Assembly (NCBI GenBank): GCA_031553875.1
Contig: JAVBKU010000015.1
Span: 1-45,109, forward strand
Direction of reading: 5' to 3'
DNA length: 45,109 nucleotides
DNA from: JAVBKU01 sp031553875
GTDB lineage: Bacteria; Bacteroidota; Bacteroidia; Bacteroidales; Rikenellaceae
Part shown: one piece after another, positions 25,699 through 34,735 of the stretch
Numbering within the stretch: position 1 is the stretch's first letter
Layout of the letters: each line of letters starts with the position of its first letter
Program-made: the position numbers and the translations under genes
The notes under the pieces: generated by a model
Databases searched by the model: none
What the model was told of the DNA's origin: nothing
Seen by the model: only the letters and a program-made list of their open reading frames with translations

Positions 25699-26895
25699 AT
25701 GAATATATGCATCGTCTCTAATTTCCCTATCGACCCTTTGAACGGAGGGATCGAACGGGTATCGCATAACCTCGTCCGGGAATTTATCCGGGGAGGCCAT
25801 GCGGTGGTGTGCGTATATTACAAGCTGTCGGGGACCCCTCCTAAGGATTGTGGGGAGCAGTTGCAGTTTCCCGATAAGGAGGATATCGCGGGAGAGTGTA
25901 ACAGCGAATTCCTGCGCGGGGTCATAGAGCGGTACGGTGTTGACGTGGTGATAAACCAGGCGCAGTATGTGCCGGCGTTCCACGACCTCTGCGTGAAAGC
26001 GCGCGAGAGTACAGGGGCGAAGCTGGTGATAGTCTTCCATAACGCCCCCGACGGGGATTTCAAGGTATTGGACGACAACGACGACTACATTAAATTCAGG
26101 CACACGGGAGGCAGGTTGTCGCTCTTGAGCGAAATGACCAGGCGCAGGTTCTGGAGGTTGACCTGGCGGCGTTCTTTCAGGAAAAAGATAGGGCGGATGT
26201 ATAAAAAATTCTATGATGAATCGGACGCGCTGGTGTTACTCTCGGAGCGGTTCGAGAAGAAATTTACCTCTATCGCCCGCCTGAAGCGTACAGATAAATT
26301 GCACGCTATAAGCAATCCGGTTATACCGGTCGATCCTCCCCTCGGAGAGCGAAAAAACCATATCCTGTTCGTGGCCAGGATGACGTATGTCCAGAAAAGG
26401 GCCGACAGGATGCTCGAAATATGGGCTAAGGTATGGCGCGATCATCCCGACTGGACGCTTTACATGTTAGGCGGCGGGGATGACGCGGTGGCGGCGCAGA
26501 TAAAGGAATACGCCGGGAAACTGGGGCTGGAGAATGTGGTTTTTACGGGTACGGTACCCCCCGAGCCCTACTACCGCGAGGCGAAAATATTGTGTCTGAC
26601 AAGCTCCTACGAAGGATTCGGTATGGTGCTTGTCGAGGCCCAGCAGAACGGCTGCGTGCCCATAGCCTACGATAGCTACGAGGCGTTGGGCGACATAATA
26701 GACAATGGAAATAACGGTTTCAAGGTGCGCCCTTTCTGTAAAGGAATGTTCGTGCGTAAGCTCCGACTGCTGATGGACGACGAGGCTTTGAGGGGCAGGA
26801 TGGCGGAGAGGGGCCTCGAAACGGTCAAAAGATTCGACGTAGGGCGTATAGCCGGCGAGTGGATAAAATTATTCGAAGAGTTAAAGGATAAATAA
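25699..26895 (+). CDS. GT4 glycosyltransferase, tandem array member 4
   Basis: The 398-aa GT-B protein begins MNICIVSNFPIDPLNGGIER, with VFHNAPDGDFKVLDDND in the acceptor domain. The donor domain contains ILFVARMTYVQKRADRMLEIW and E305-x7-E313. It has a long exact match to member 2 over the E-x7-E region, although the N-terminal halves differ, consistent with gene conversion. It ends 2 bp before the next ATG. Confidence 0.93.
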   Translation: MNICIVSNFPIDPLNGGIERVSHNLVREFIRGGHAVVCVYYKLSGTPPKDCGEQLQFPDKEDIAGECNSEFLRGVIERYGVDVVINQAQYVPAFHDLCVKARESTGAKLVIVFHNAPDGDFKVLDDNDDYIKFRHTGGRLSLLSEMTRRRFWRLTWRRSFRKKIGRMYKKFYDESDALVLLSERFEKKFTSIARLKRTDKLHAISNPVIPVDPPLGERKNHILFVARMTYVQKRADRMLEIWAKVWRDHPDWTLYMLGGGDDAVAAQIKEYAGKLGLENVVFTGTVPPEPYYREAKILCLTSSYEGFGMVLVEAQQNGCVPIAYDSYEALGDIIDNGNNGFKVRPFCKGMFVRKLRLLMDDEALRGRMAERGLETVKRFDVGRIAGEWIKLFEELKDK

Positions 26896-26897
26896 CG

Positions 26898-28103
26898 ATG
26901 AAGATCTGTGTGGCCAATACCCGCGAATTCAACCCCATGATAGGGGGCGTGGAGCGTGTGTCGTCGTTGCTGGCGAGGCAGTGGCGCGCGGCGGGCGCGG
27001 ATGTGACGTTCCTTGCCCAGTACCATGGCAACGGTCCCGAAGAGTATGAGCCCGAGGCGCCGCAGTTATTCCTGCCGCGCCCCGACAGCGCCCTCGCGCC
27101 TGAAAATGTGGAGTATTTCGCCTCGATAGTCCGTGACAACAATATCGACATACTACTCAACCAGGCGGCCAATATCCCCGACTTCACCGAGTTATGCGTG
27201 AGGGTGAGGGAGATCACGGGTGTGAGGCTCGTGTCGGTGCTGCACTTCTCGCCCGACGTGAGGCTGAGCATAATGAAGGCCAACTTCTTTGTCCGCATAA
27301 AGTTGGGGCGCAGCGTCAAAGCGTGGGCCGGGGCGTTACTGCTGTGGGCGTATTACAAACTGTATAAATTCCGCCTGATGCGCAAGGAGGAGGGAGCGGC
27401 CTATTCCCGCCTGTATGAGGGCTCGGATGCGGTCGTGCTGTTGTCGGAGCATTTCCGGCGTACGTTCGTCGGGATGGCAGGTGTCAGTGATGAATCGAAG
27501 CTTTTCGCCATAAGCAATCCCCTGGAGTTAGCCGCCCGCGAGTCTGCCGGGGAGAGAAAGAAACAACTGCTCTATGTGGGCAGGATGGAGTACGGACAGA
27601 AGAGGGTCGACCGCCTGATAGAGATATGGGAGGAGATGGCCTCCGCGTATCCCGACTGGTCCCTGGTTATCGTAGGCGATGGTAATGTTCGGGGTGAACT
27701 GGAAGAGTATGTACGCCGGAAAGGTATAGAGAGAGTGCGATTCGAAGGATTCCGGGATCCGTTCCCTTACTATGAAAATAGCCCTATGATATGCCTGACA
27801 AGCAACTGCGAAGGCTTCGGTATGGTGCTGGTCGAGGCGCAGTACAGGGGATGCGTGCCGGTGGCTTACGATAGCTTCGGGAGCCTGGAAGATATTATCG
27901 ACGACGGGGATAACGGAGTGCGCATTGCGCCTTTCGATAAGAGTGCCTATATTAGCGCTTTAAAGCGCTTGATGGACGACGTGGCGCTTAGGCAACGCAT
28001 GTCGGAAAGGGCTGAACAGACCTGCCGCAAGTTCGACGTGAAGGTAGTGGCTAATAAGTGGCTGGAACTATTCGGGTCTATGCCATCCCGGAGCATAACT
28101 TAA
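26898..28103 (+). CDS. GT4 glycosyltransferase, tandem array member 5
   Basis: The 401-aa GT-B protein is more diverged: MKICVANTREFNPMIGGVERVSS start, VLHFSPDVRLSIMKANF in place of the HNAPD segment, LLYVGRMEYGQKRVDRLIEIWEE, E305-x7-E313 in CEGFGMVLVEAQYRG. It clearly belongs to the same family, so an older duplication is likely. Its donor sugar may differ from members 2-4, because the donor domain is less conserved. Confidence 0.92.
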   Translation: MKICVANTREFNPMIGGVERVSSLLARQWRAAGADVTFLAQYHGNGPEEYEPEAPQLFLPRPDSALAPENVEYFASIVRDNNIDILLNQAANIPDFTELCVRVREITGVRLVSVLHFSPDVRLSIMKANFFVRIKLGRSVKAWAGALLLWAYYKLYKFRLMRKEEGAAYSRLYEGSDAVVLLSEHFRRTFVGMAGVSDESKLFAISNPLELAARESAGERKKQLLYVGRMEYGQKRVDRLIEIWEEMASAYPDWSLVIVGDGNVRGELEEYVRRKGIERVRFEGFRDPFPYYENSPMICLTSNCEGFGMVLVEAQYRGCVPVAYDSFGSLEDIIDDGDNGVRIAPFDKSAYISALKRLMDDVALRQRMSERAEQTCRKFDVKVVANKWLELFGSMPSRSIT

Positions 28104-28115
28104 CAGGGTACGGCT

Positions 28116-29303
28116 ATGAATATATGTTTCGTTAGCGTGGTGGAGCCGAGTCCCACGATGGGGGGCGTCGAGAATGTTTGCTCCAATCTCATATCCGCAT
28201 TAAGGGATATGGGCCATAGCGTCGTGTCGTGCTTCTCGTATAAATCTCCTGATAAGGCCTGCGAAGGGCCGGGTTTTCTCTTCCCTGACGTGAATAACCC
28301 GGAGAGCGCCGCCAACCTGGACCTGCTGAAGGGCGTACTGTCTGAATACAAGATAGATATAATTTTCAACCACTCGTATTTTATCGGCATCCACAATCTA
28401 TGCGTGGAGGCCCGGCGCGGTACCGGCGTGAAACTCGTTTACGCGTACCACACCAGCCCCAGAGCCCAGCTCAAGGATAAGGCCGACCAATACGCCCTGC
28501 TGCTCGGCTGTCCCCGCTCATGGAGGAATTTCAAGGAACTCGCCTACCGTACCCTGATCTATCCTGTAAGTTATTACAGGCAGTACAGATATATCTCACG
28601 CCGCTTCCGTACCATATACGACCAGTCGGACGCGTTTGTCGTGCTTTCCCCTGGTTACAAAAAGGACCTTGCCAGGATCGCGGGGCTGAAGGAGCAGAGC
28701 AAGCTTTTCGCCATACCCAATCCCGTTGCTATGCTTGAGGGGACCCCGGTCGCTTCGCGAAAGAAGCAGATATTGTTCGTGGGTAGGATGGAGTGGCCCG
28801 CGAAGAGGCCCGACAGGCTGCTGAAGATATGGAAACGGCTTTACAGGGATTATCCCGACTGGACCCTGCTGATGCTCGGCGACGGGCCGCACCGCGACCT
28901 GTTGGAGGATATGACGACGGGCCTTGGGCTTGACAACGTGCGTTTTACCGGCAGGGTTGATCCGTTGCCCTATTTCAGAGAGTCGAGGATGCTCTGCATG
29001 ACCAGCACTTACGAGGGTTTTGGATTGGTGCTGGTCGAGGCACAGGCGAACGGCTGCGTACCGGTGGCCTTCGACAGCTTCGGGGCTGCGAAAGATATAA
29101 TCACCGACGGAGAGAACGGATACCTTGTCAAACCGTTCAGTAAGAGACGATATGCCGCGCGCCTGCGCCTTCTGATGGAGGACGAAAAATTCTGCGCCGG
29201 TATGGGGGCGAGGGGAAAGGATTCGGTAAAAAAACTCGATGTAGGGAAAATCTCGCAGGAGTGGGTATCTTTGTTCAGCAAACTTCTTGACGGTAAGGCG
29301 TAA
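28116..29303 (+). CDS. GT4 glycosyltransferase, tandem array member 6
   Basis: The 395-aa GT-B protein begins MNICFVSVVEPSPTMGGVEN and has YHTSPRAQLKDKADQY in the acceptor domain. The donor domain has ILFVGRMEWPAKRPDRLLKIW and E300-x7-E308 in YEGFGLVLVEAQANG. It is the most diverged member and closes the array. A 59-bp gap separates it from the next, unrelated GT4. Confidence 0.92.
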   Translation: MNICFVSVVEPSPTMGGVENVCSNLISALRDMGHSVVSCFSYKSPDKACEGPGFLFPDVNNPESAANLDLLKGVLSEYKIDIIFNHSYFIGIHNLCVEARRGTGVKLVYAYHTSPRAQLKDKADQYALLLGCPRSWRNFKELAYRTLIYPVSYYRQYRYISRRFRTIYDQSDAFVVLSPGYKKDLARIAGLKEQSKLFAIPNPVAMLEGTPVASRKKQILFVGRMEWPAKRPDRLLKIWKRLYRDYPDWTLLMLGDGPHRDLLEDMTTGLGLDNVRFTGRVDPLPYFRESRMLCMTSTYEGFGLVLVEAQANGCVPVAFDSFGAAKDIITDGENGYLVKPFSKRRYAARLRLLMEDEKFCAGMGARGKDSVKKLDVGKISQEWVSLFSKLLDGKA

Positions 29304-29362
29304 CATTATCTTTCAGGACATAATCCGCCCACGAGGCAGACACTAAAATAAAACTTCGGACA

Positions 29363-30613
29363 ATGCGCGTACTTTGGTTCTCTCCTATTCCTTCGCTTTA
29401 CCATAACAAGCGCTGGGGACATAACGGCGGCGGATGGATCGGTGCCCTGGAGCGCATCGTACGCAGCAGCGGTTCCGTGGAGTTGGGCGTTGCGTTCGAG
29501 GATGGCGTCCCGGGGCAGAAAGAGGAATTCGAAGGCGTGGTCTATTATCCCATGTACTTCGGCGAGGGGCCTTTAGGTACTCTGAAAAACAAGATATACT
29601 CCAGAGAGAAAAGGTGGAAAAATAAGATAGACCGCGCATTGAGGATCATCGATGATTTCCGCCCTGAGGTTATCCACATGTTCGGCTCTGAGAGCTGGTA
29701 CGGCCTACTGGCCGAACATACCGATATTCCGATAGTGGTACATATGCAGGGGAGCCTGCCCGCCTACTACAACGCCCGCTATCCGGCGGGCATATCGGTG
29801 TGGGATAAGATCGTGTCGCCCGCGACATCGTGGAAACAGAAGTTGATGGCCTTTCGCATCGACTCCACATTTCGCAAGGACGCGCTGCGCGAAGAACACA
29901 TATTGAAGATCAACCGCAACTTCATGGGCCGCACCCATTGGGACAGGGCGATAGTGAAATTCTATAACCCTGCGGCCAATTATTTCGTGTGCAACGAGGC
30001 TATAAGAGAGGGATTCATGAACGCCTCGCGGACATGGAGTTATCCCGGGGATTCCGGCAAGGTCGTGCTCGTATCGACGATTTCCGGCCCGTTGTACAAG
30101 GGCATGGACGTGATATTGAAGACGGCGGATATGCTTAAAAAACATACCTCGCTCGATTTCGAATGGCATGTGTGCGGGGTGGGCGACTGCCGTTTTATGG
30201 AGGACCGGACGGGAATCAAGGCGGCGGAGGTGGGAGTACGGCTGCTGGGCGTGGTATCGGAAGAGGTGCTGAGGGAGGAATTGCTCGGGGCAACATTCTA
30301 CGTCCATCCGTCGTATATCGACAACAGCCCCAACAGCGTGTGCGAGGCGCAGATCATGGGCCTGCCGGTTATCGCCACCGATGTGGGCGGGGTGAGTTCT
30401 CTGGTGCGCCACGGGGAGACCGGATTCCTCGTGCCAGCCAACGATCCGCTGATGATAGCGTCCATTGTCGTCGATACCTGCCGCAACAGGCAGTTGCTTG
30501 AAAAATTGGGGGCCAGGGCGAAAGAAGAGGCTCGCCGGCGCCATGACCCCGAGGCGATAAAAGGGGAACTGATATCTGTGTACCGACAAATATTAAAGGC
30601 TGATAAAGCATGA
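29363..30613 (+). CDS. GT4 glycosyltransferase (distinct subgroup)
   Basis: The 416-aa GT-B protein is not a close relative of the preceding array. It begins MRVLWFSPIPSLYHNKRWGH with a Gly-rich acceptor-side loop (GHNGGGWIGALE). The C-terminal half has VSTISGPLYKGMDVILKTA, YVHPSYIDNSPNSVCEAQIMG (E-x7-type region with the final Glu in SVCEAQ), GLPVIATDVGGVSSLVRHGE and GFLVPANDP. It overlaps the next start codon by 4 bp (ATGA). Confidence 0.9.
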   Translation: MRVLWFSPIPSLYHNKRWGHNGGGWIGALERIVRSSGSVELGVAFEDGVPGQKEEFEGVVYYPMYFGEGPLGTLKNKIYSREKRWKNKIDRALRIIDDFRPEVIHMFGSESWYGLLAEHTDIPIVVHMQGSLPAYYNARYPAGISVWDKIVSPATSWKQKLMAFRIDSTFRKDALREEHILKINRNFMGRTHWDRAIVKFYNPAANYFVCNEAIREGFMNASRTWSYPGDSGKVVLVSTISGPLYKGMDVILKTADMLKKHTSLDFEWHVCGVGDCRFMEDRTGIKAAEVGVRLLGVVSEEVLREELLGATFYVHPSYIDNSPNSVCEAQIMGLPVIATDVGGVSSLVRHGETGFLVPANDPLMIASIVVDTCRNRQLLEKLGARAKEEARRRHDPEAIKGELISVYRQILKADKA

Positions 30614-31230
30614 TAATAAAGATATTCACCTCGGTGGCGCGGGTCATCGGATGGTTTGCGAGCCTTTTCTACTGTCCCAAGGCGGGCTATCTGGCCTACC
30701 TCTCCGATAGGCAATATATCACCCGCTTGCATAAAAGGAGGTTCGGAGCGTTCGGCGAGGGGGCGCTTCTTGCCCGGGGTGTGGAGTTGCGAAATCCACG
30801 GTATATTTCGGTCGGCAAGGGTGCCAGTATTATGAGGGGCGCCATACTTGAGATCTCAACCGAGTTGGGTAATCCCCGTATGACCATAGGCGACGGTGTA
30901 TCCTTAGGCGAATTCTCACATATAACCTGCGCGGATAAAGTAACCATAGGTAATGGGGTGCTTACGGGCAGATATGTACTTATAACCGACAACGCCCACG
31001 GGGCGTGCGACAGGAGCAGTATGAATACCGCGCCTATGTGCAGACCGGTATTCTCAAAGGGAGGAGTGGTCATAGGCGATAACGTATGGATAGGCGACAG
31101 GGCCGTGATACTTCCCGGGGTTACGGTTGGAGAAGGTGCTGTTATAGGCGCTAACGCGGTGGTGACCAAAGACGTACCCGCTTATGCGGTGGTAGTTGGT
31201 AATCCGGCAAGAATAGTAAAACAGTTGTAA
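30610..31230 (+). CDS. Hexapeptide-repeat (LbH) O-acetyltransferase
   Basis: The 206-aa left-handed beta-helix acyltransferase of the WbbJ type is likely to acetylate a sugar of the repeat unit from acetyl-CoA. It has a short hydrophobic N terminus, then hexapeptide repeats from about residue 60 (ISVGKGASIMRGAI, VTIGNGVLTG), the catalytic-type His in ITDNAHG, and the terminal coils VVIGDNVWIGDRAVILPG and GEGAVIGANAVVTKDV, ending GNPARIVKQL. Translationally coupled to the preceding GT. Confidence 0.92.
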   Translation: MIIKIFTSVARVIGWFASLFYCPKAGYLAYLSDRQYITRLHKRRFGAFGEGALLARGVELRNPRYISVGKGASIMRGAILEISTELGNPRMTIGDGVSLGEFSHITCADKVTIGNGVLTGRYVLITDNAHGACDRSSMNTAPMCRPVFSKGGVVIGDNVWIGDRAVILPGVTVGEGAVIGANAVVTKDVPAYAVVVGNPARIVKQL

Positions 31231-31241
31231 AATACCCCCCT

Positions 31242-32381
31242 ATGAAAGTAATTCCCGTATATCTGCCCCAGTTCCACCGCATCCCCGAAAATGACAAATG
31301 GTGGGGCGAGGGATTCACGGAATGGACCAACGTGAGGAACGCCAAGCCCCTGTTCGAGGGCCACAATCAGCCGAGGGTGCCGCTTAATGGCTACTACTAC
31401 GACCTCACCGACGTCGAGACCCTCCGCTGGCAGGCGAAGATCGCAAAGGAACACGGGATATACGGATTCTGCTTCTACCACTATTGGTTCGACGGCAAAC
31501 TCCTGTTAGAGAAACCGATGGAACTGCTTTTGGAGAATAAGGATATCGACCTGCGCTACTGCATCAGCTGGGCCAACGAGAACTGGACCAACCAGTGGAC
31601 CCACAGCGCCAAGCGCGAGATACTCATACAGAACACCTTCGATAATGAGGAGGATTGGGTAGCGCATTTCAACTATATGCTGCCCTTTTTCAAGGACACA
31701 CGCTATATGAGCGAGAACGGCAAGCCCATCATGGTCATCTATCTGCCGCACCATATCCCCAAGCTCAAAAAGATGCTGAAGGTGTGGAACGACATGGCCA
31801 TAGAGAGCGGTTTCAAGGGCCTCACGTTCATCTACCAGAATGTGCGCAGCCATTACGACAAGCGTATGGACAAGTCGCTTTTCGACTACGGCATAGAGTT
31901 CCAGCCGGGGCACGTCATGTTCCTGCAATCGAGCATCTGGAGGAAATATTACCTCTTGTTGGGCAGGGATATATCCACCTGGATATACAAGCATTTCGGC
32001 TTCAGGATAGGTTCTCTTATAGAGAAGAAGCACGAGGCCCACGTAAAGCTGCACGACTACGACGCCACGTGGGAGAAGATACTTTCAGCTGAGCCCGGGT
32101 CGGACAAGATGATCCCCTCGGCCTTCGTCGACTGGGACAATACCCCCCGCCATAAGACTAAGGGCAGCGCCTACCCCGGGGCTTGTCCGGAGAAGTTCAA
32201 AGAGTATTTTGGGAGGCTGATACGCCGGGCCAGGGACGTATACCACAAGGACAAGATATTCGTCTTCGCCTGGAACGAGTGGGGTGAGGGGGGATACCTC
32301 GAGCCCGACGAAACGCACGGCTTCGGCTACCTCGAAGCTATCCGAGAGGCACTGAAAGAGGAGAACGAATGGGAGGAGTAG
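31242..32381 (+). CDS. WbsX-family protein (GH99-like glycosyltransferase/hydrolase)
   Basis: The 379-aa protein matches the Glyco_tran_WbsX family common in polysaccharide loci: AVYLPQFH-type start (VIPVYLPQFHRIPEND), WWGEGFTEWTNVRNAKPLF, GFCFYHYWFDGK, ISWANENWT, DWDNTPRH, and FAWNEWGEGGYLEPD near the C terminus. The fold is related to GH99 endo-mannosidases; members are called glycosyltransferases, but the reaction is poorly known. No signal peptide, so it is probably cytoplasmic. A 125-bp gap follows with no recognised element. Confidence 0.9.
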   Translation: MKVIPVYLPQFHRIPENDKWWGEGFTEWTNVRNAKPLFEGHNQPRVPLNGYYYDLTDVETLRWQAKIAKEHGIYGFCFYHYWFDGKLLLEKPMELLLENKDIDLRYCISWANENWTNQWTHSAKREILIQNTFDNEEDWVAHFNYMLPFFKDTRYMSENGKPIMVIYLPHHIPKLKKMLKVWNDMAIESGFKGLTFIYQNVRSHYDKRMDKSLFDYGIEFQPGHVMFLQSSIWRKYYLLLGRDISTWIYKHFGFRIGSLIEKKHEAHVKLHDYDATWEKILSAEPGSDKMIPSAFVDWDNTPRHKTKGSAYPGACPEKFKEYFGRLIRRARDVYHKDKIFVFAWNEWGEGGYLEPDETHGFGYLEAIREALKEENEWEE

Positions 32382-32506
32382 GGCTTATGGCGTAAAGGGC
32401 TAATGAATGAAATGCCGCCCTTGCCTTATAGCCCGAAGCAACACTAATGATAACAGCTACACGCAGCAGAAACACTTCCCCCGGGAGGAGATATTTATAA
32501 AACATA

Positions 32507-33502
32507 ATGCCAGCAAGACTTACCTACATAGACATCGTCAAAGGATTGGCCGTACTGACCGTCTTCTTCCTGCATTTCGAGGACGGAGTGCTGCCCACCG
32601 ACCTTAACTACTTTATAGTCAAGTCGGCGGCGTTCTTCTTTATTGTCGGCTGGTTCAATGCTTTGACAAAAAGGGACGTGCCCATCGGTGAGTTATACCA
32701 CAAGCGAATACGCTCGCTGGGGTTGCCGTATCTGTGGTTTACGCTGCTGATCATAGTATTCGACATTATACTGGTGGTGTGGGGCTTCAAGGAGGCCAAG
32801 TTCTTATCCCGGGAGATGCTCAAAGCCCTGACGCTGCGGGGGGTGGGACCGCTGTGGTTCCTGCCCGCGCTGTTCTTCGGCCAGCTGATATTCTTCTACA
32901 TCAAGGACAAGAAACTGGGTTATAACATAGCGGTATACGTCGCGGCGGTGGCGTATATGTTTGCCTACGGATACTGGTCGGATAATCTCCGGAACACGGG
33001 CGAAATATACCAGATAATAGATCTGCCCCTCAAGGTCATATTCAACAGTTTTAATGCGCTGCTGGTAATAGCGGCCGGGTATTACCTGTGCGAACTTATA
33101 TATCCGGTGATCAGCACGTATTCGAAAAACAAGCTGTTCTTCGTCGGTGCGGGTATTATGGTATTCAGCTTCCTGACCACAAACTTCATCGACATACCGC
33201 TGGGTAATCTGATATTCGCACAGATTTTCGGGGTGCTGGGAGCGATGATAATGGCGATGTCGCTCGAGAACCTCAAGGCGATGCGTTTTCTGAGTTTCTG
33301 GGGCGAGAATTCGCTTATAGTGATGGCGATACACTACACCATATTGCAGGAGGTCGCCATGATCATCAATGAAAAGATCACCGGATCGCCCCAATTCACC
33401 GGCATCAACACCATCTACTTCTTCATAGCTTCGCTGCTGCTGCTCTATCCCATAACATATTTTATAAACAAGAAAGCCAGATTCCTTTTAGGTAAAAAAT
33501 GA
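32507..33502 (+). CDS. Membrane acyltransferase (Acyl_transf_3 family), 1
   Basis: The 331-aa protein has about 10 hydrophobic segments. The N terminus RLTYIDIVKGLAVLTVFFLH carries the family pattern (Arg...Asp...Lys-Gly...His) of fucose 4-O-acetylase-like and OafA-like enzymes, which acetylate sugars at the membrane. It probably decorates the repeat unit or the polymer. It overlaps the wzy start by 4 bp. Confidence 0.88.
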   Translation: MPARLTYIDIVKGLAVLTVFFLHFEDGVLPTDLNYFIVKSAAFFFIVGWFNALTKRDVPIGELYHKRIRSLGLPYLWFTLLIIVFDIILVVWGFKEAKFLSREMLKALTLRGVGPLWFLPALFFGQLIFFYIKDKKLGYNIAVYVAAVAYMFAYGYWSDNLRNTGEIYQIIDLPLKVIFNSFNALLVIAAGYYLCELIYPVISTYSKNKLFFVGAGIMVFSFLTTNFIDIPLGNLIFAQIFGVLGAMIMAMSLENLKAMRFLSFWGENSLIVMAIHYTILQEVAMIINEKITGSPQFTGINTIYFFIASLLLLYPITYFINKKARFLLGKK

Positions 33503-34734
33503 AACTGACACTATCGAACCGTAACATAGCGGCGTTCTACCTTGTGGCGATGTGTACCAACATCGTCATACTGGACGGTTGGGGGGTAAGCACCTTCAAA
33601 GTGGCCCTTATGGCCCTGGCTCCGGTGATCATCCTTTTCAGGGCGCCCTATTTCACCAAGGCTATGGCGTGGTCGGCGCTTTATTTCGCTATGGTGGTCT
33701 TCCTGGCGGTGATAGTACACGAGGGAAGCCGTATCTCCACGCTGATGTACCTGCTGCTATTCCTGATGATGTTCTGCATGTACTACAACCTGCTGTACGA
33801 GGGGGCGTTCACTATAGATTTCTTTATAAAACTGATCAAATGGCTGATATATGCCTATCTGATATGTTTTATCGGGCAACAGTTGTTGTACCTGGCGGGT
33901 ATAAGATATTTCCCCTTCTTCAATATGCTGGGGCAGGAGTATTACGGGCTGTTCAGGCTCAACTCGCTGATGAGGGAGCCGTCGGGCTCGGCGCGTATTG
34001 TGACCGTGGCGTTCTATGCGTTCCTCAAGTGCAGCGAAATAAAGAATGGGCGAGCATTGTCGTTAAAAGAGTTGTTCGTTGACAACAGGTGGCTCACGCT
34101 GGGATTCCTGTATATCATGATCGGGATGGGCAGCGGCACGGCTTTCGTGGGCCTGGCTGTGCTGAGCCTTTATTTCATACGCCGGGAGTATGTTATGATC
34201 ATCGTTCCTGCGGCGTTTCTGCTCTACCTGGCCGTGCCATTGATAAATTATGAGCCGCTTGAGCGCGCACGCGTTACCATGGAGGCCACTTTTACAGGCG
34301 ATAATGAGGAGGTGAAACAGGCGGACAGAAGTGCTTCAGCGAGGATCCTGCCCCTGTTGAATACTTTGAATGTGGACCTGTTCTCCAAGGAGACGTGGAT
34401 AGGCCACGGGATTGACGCCGCGGTGAAAACGAGCTATGTCGCGGACGACCGTATGATAGTGGGGGTGCATGACTATGGGTTGCTGAGTTATATCGTGATG
34501 CAGTTTCTGGTCTTCACCTGTTGCATACGGCGGGTTTTTTCGATAGAAACTTTGATATATATAGGCTTGCTGGGTGCGGGATTCAGTAATGTTTCATATG
34601 TTTGGGGTGTTTTGATGGTTTTCGCGGCTATAAGGTATTTTTATTACCAGATAGCGGAAGCGGAGAATACAGAAAAGGTAGAATTGGCATGCGGAGACAG
34701 TTGTCGTCCGGAGAGCATGCCACAGCAATCGTGA
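33499..34734 (+). CDS. wzy: O-antigen/capsule polymerase-like membrane protein (Wzy candidate)
   Basis: The 411-aa protein has about 10-12 hydrophobic segments with a large loop in the second half (about residues 245-320) and a hydrophilic C-terminal tail. Position and topology fit Wzy, which joins repeat units in the periplasm. LREPSGSARIVTVAF resembles the RxPSG-type segment seen in many Wzy/EpsF-like proteins. Sequence conservation in this family is weak, so the call rests on topology plus locus context. Coupled to the preceding acyltransferase and 1 bp before the GT2 gene. Confidence 0.8.
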   Translation: MKLTLSNRNIAAFYLVAMCTNIVILDGWGVSTFKVALMALAPVIILFRAPYFTKAMAWSALYFAMVVFLAVIVHEGSRISTLMYLLLFLMMFCMYYNLLYEGAFTIDFFIKLIKWLIYAYLICFIGQQLLYLAGIRYFPFFNMLGQEYYGLFRLNSLMREPSGSARIVTVAFYAFLKCSEIKNGRALSLKELFVDNRWLTLGFLYIMIGMGSGTAFVGLAVLSLYFIRREYVMIIVPAAFLLYLAVPLINYEPLERARVTMEATFTGDNEEVKQADRSASARILPLLNTLNVDLFSKETWIGHGIDAAVKTSYVADDRMIVGVHDYGLLSYIVMQFLVFTCCIRRVFSIETLIYIGLLGAGFSNVSYVWGVLMVFAAIRYFYYQIAEAENTEKVELACGDSCRPESMPQQS

Positions 34735-34735
34735 T

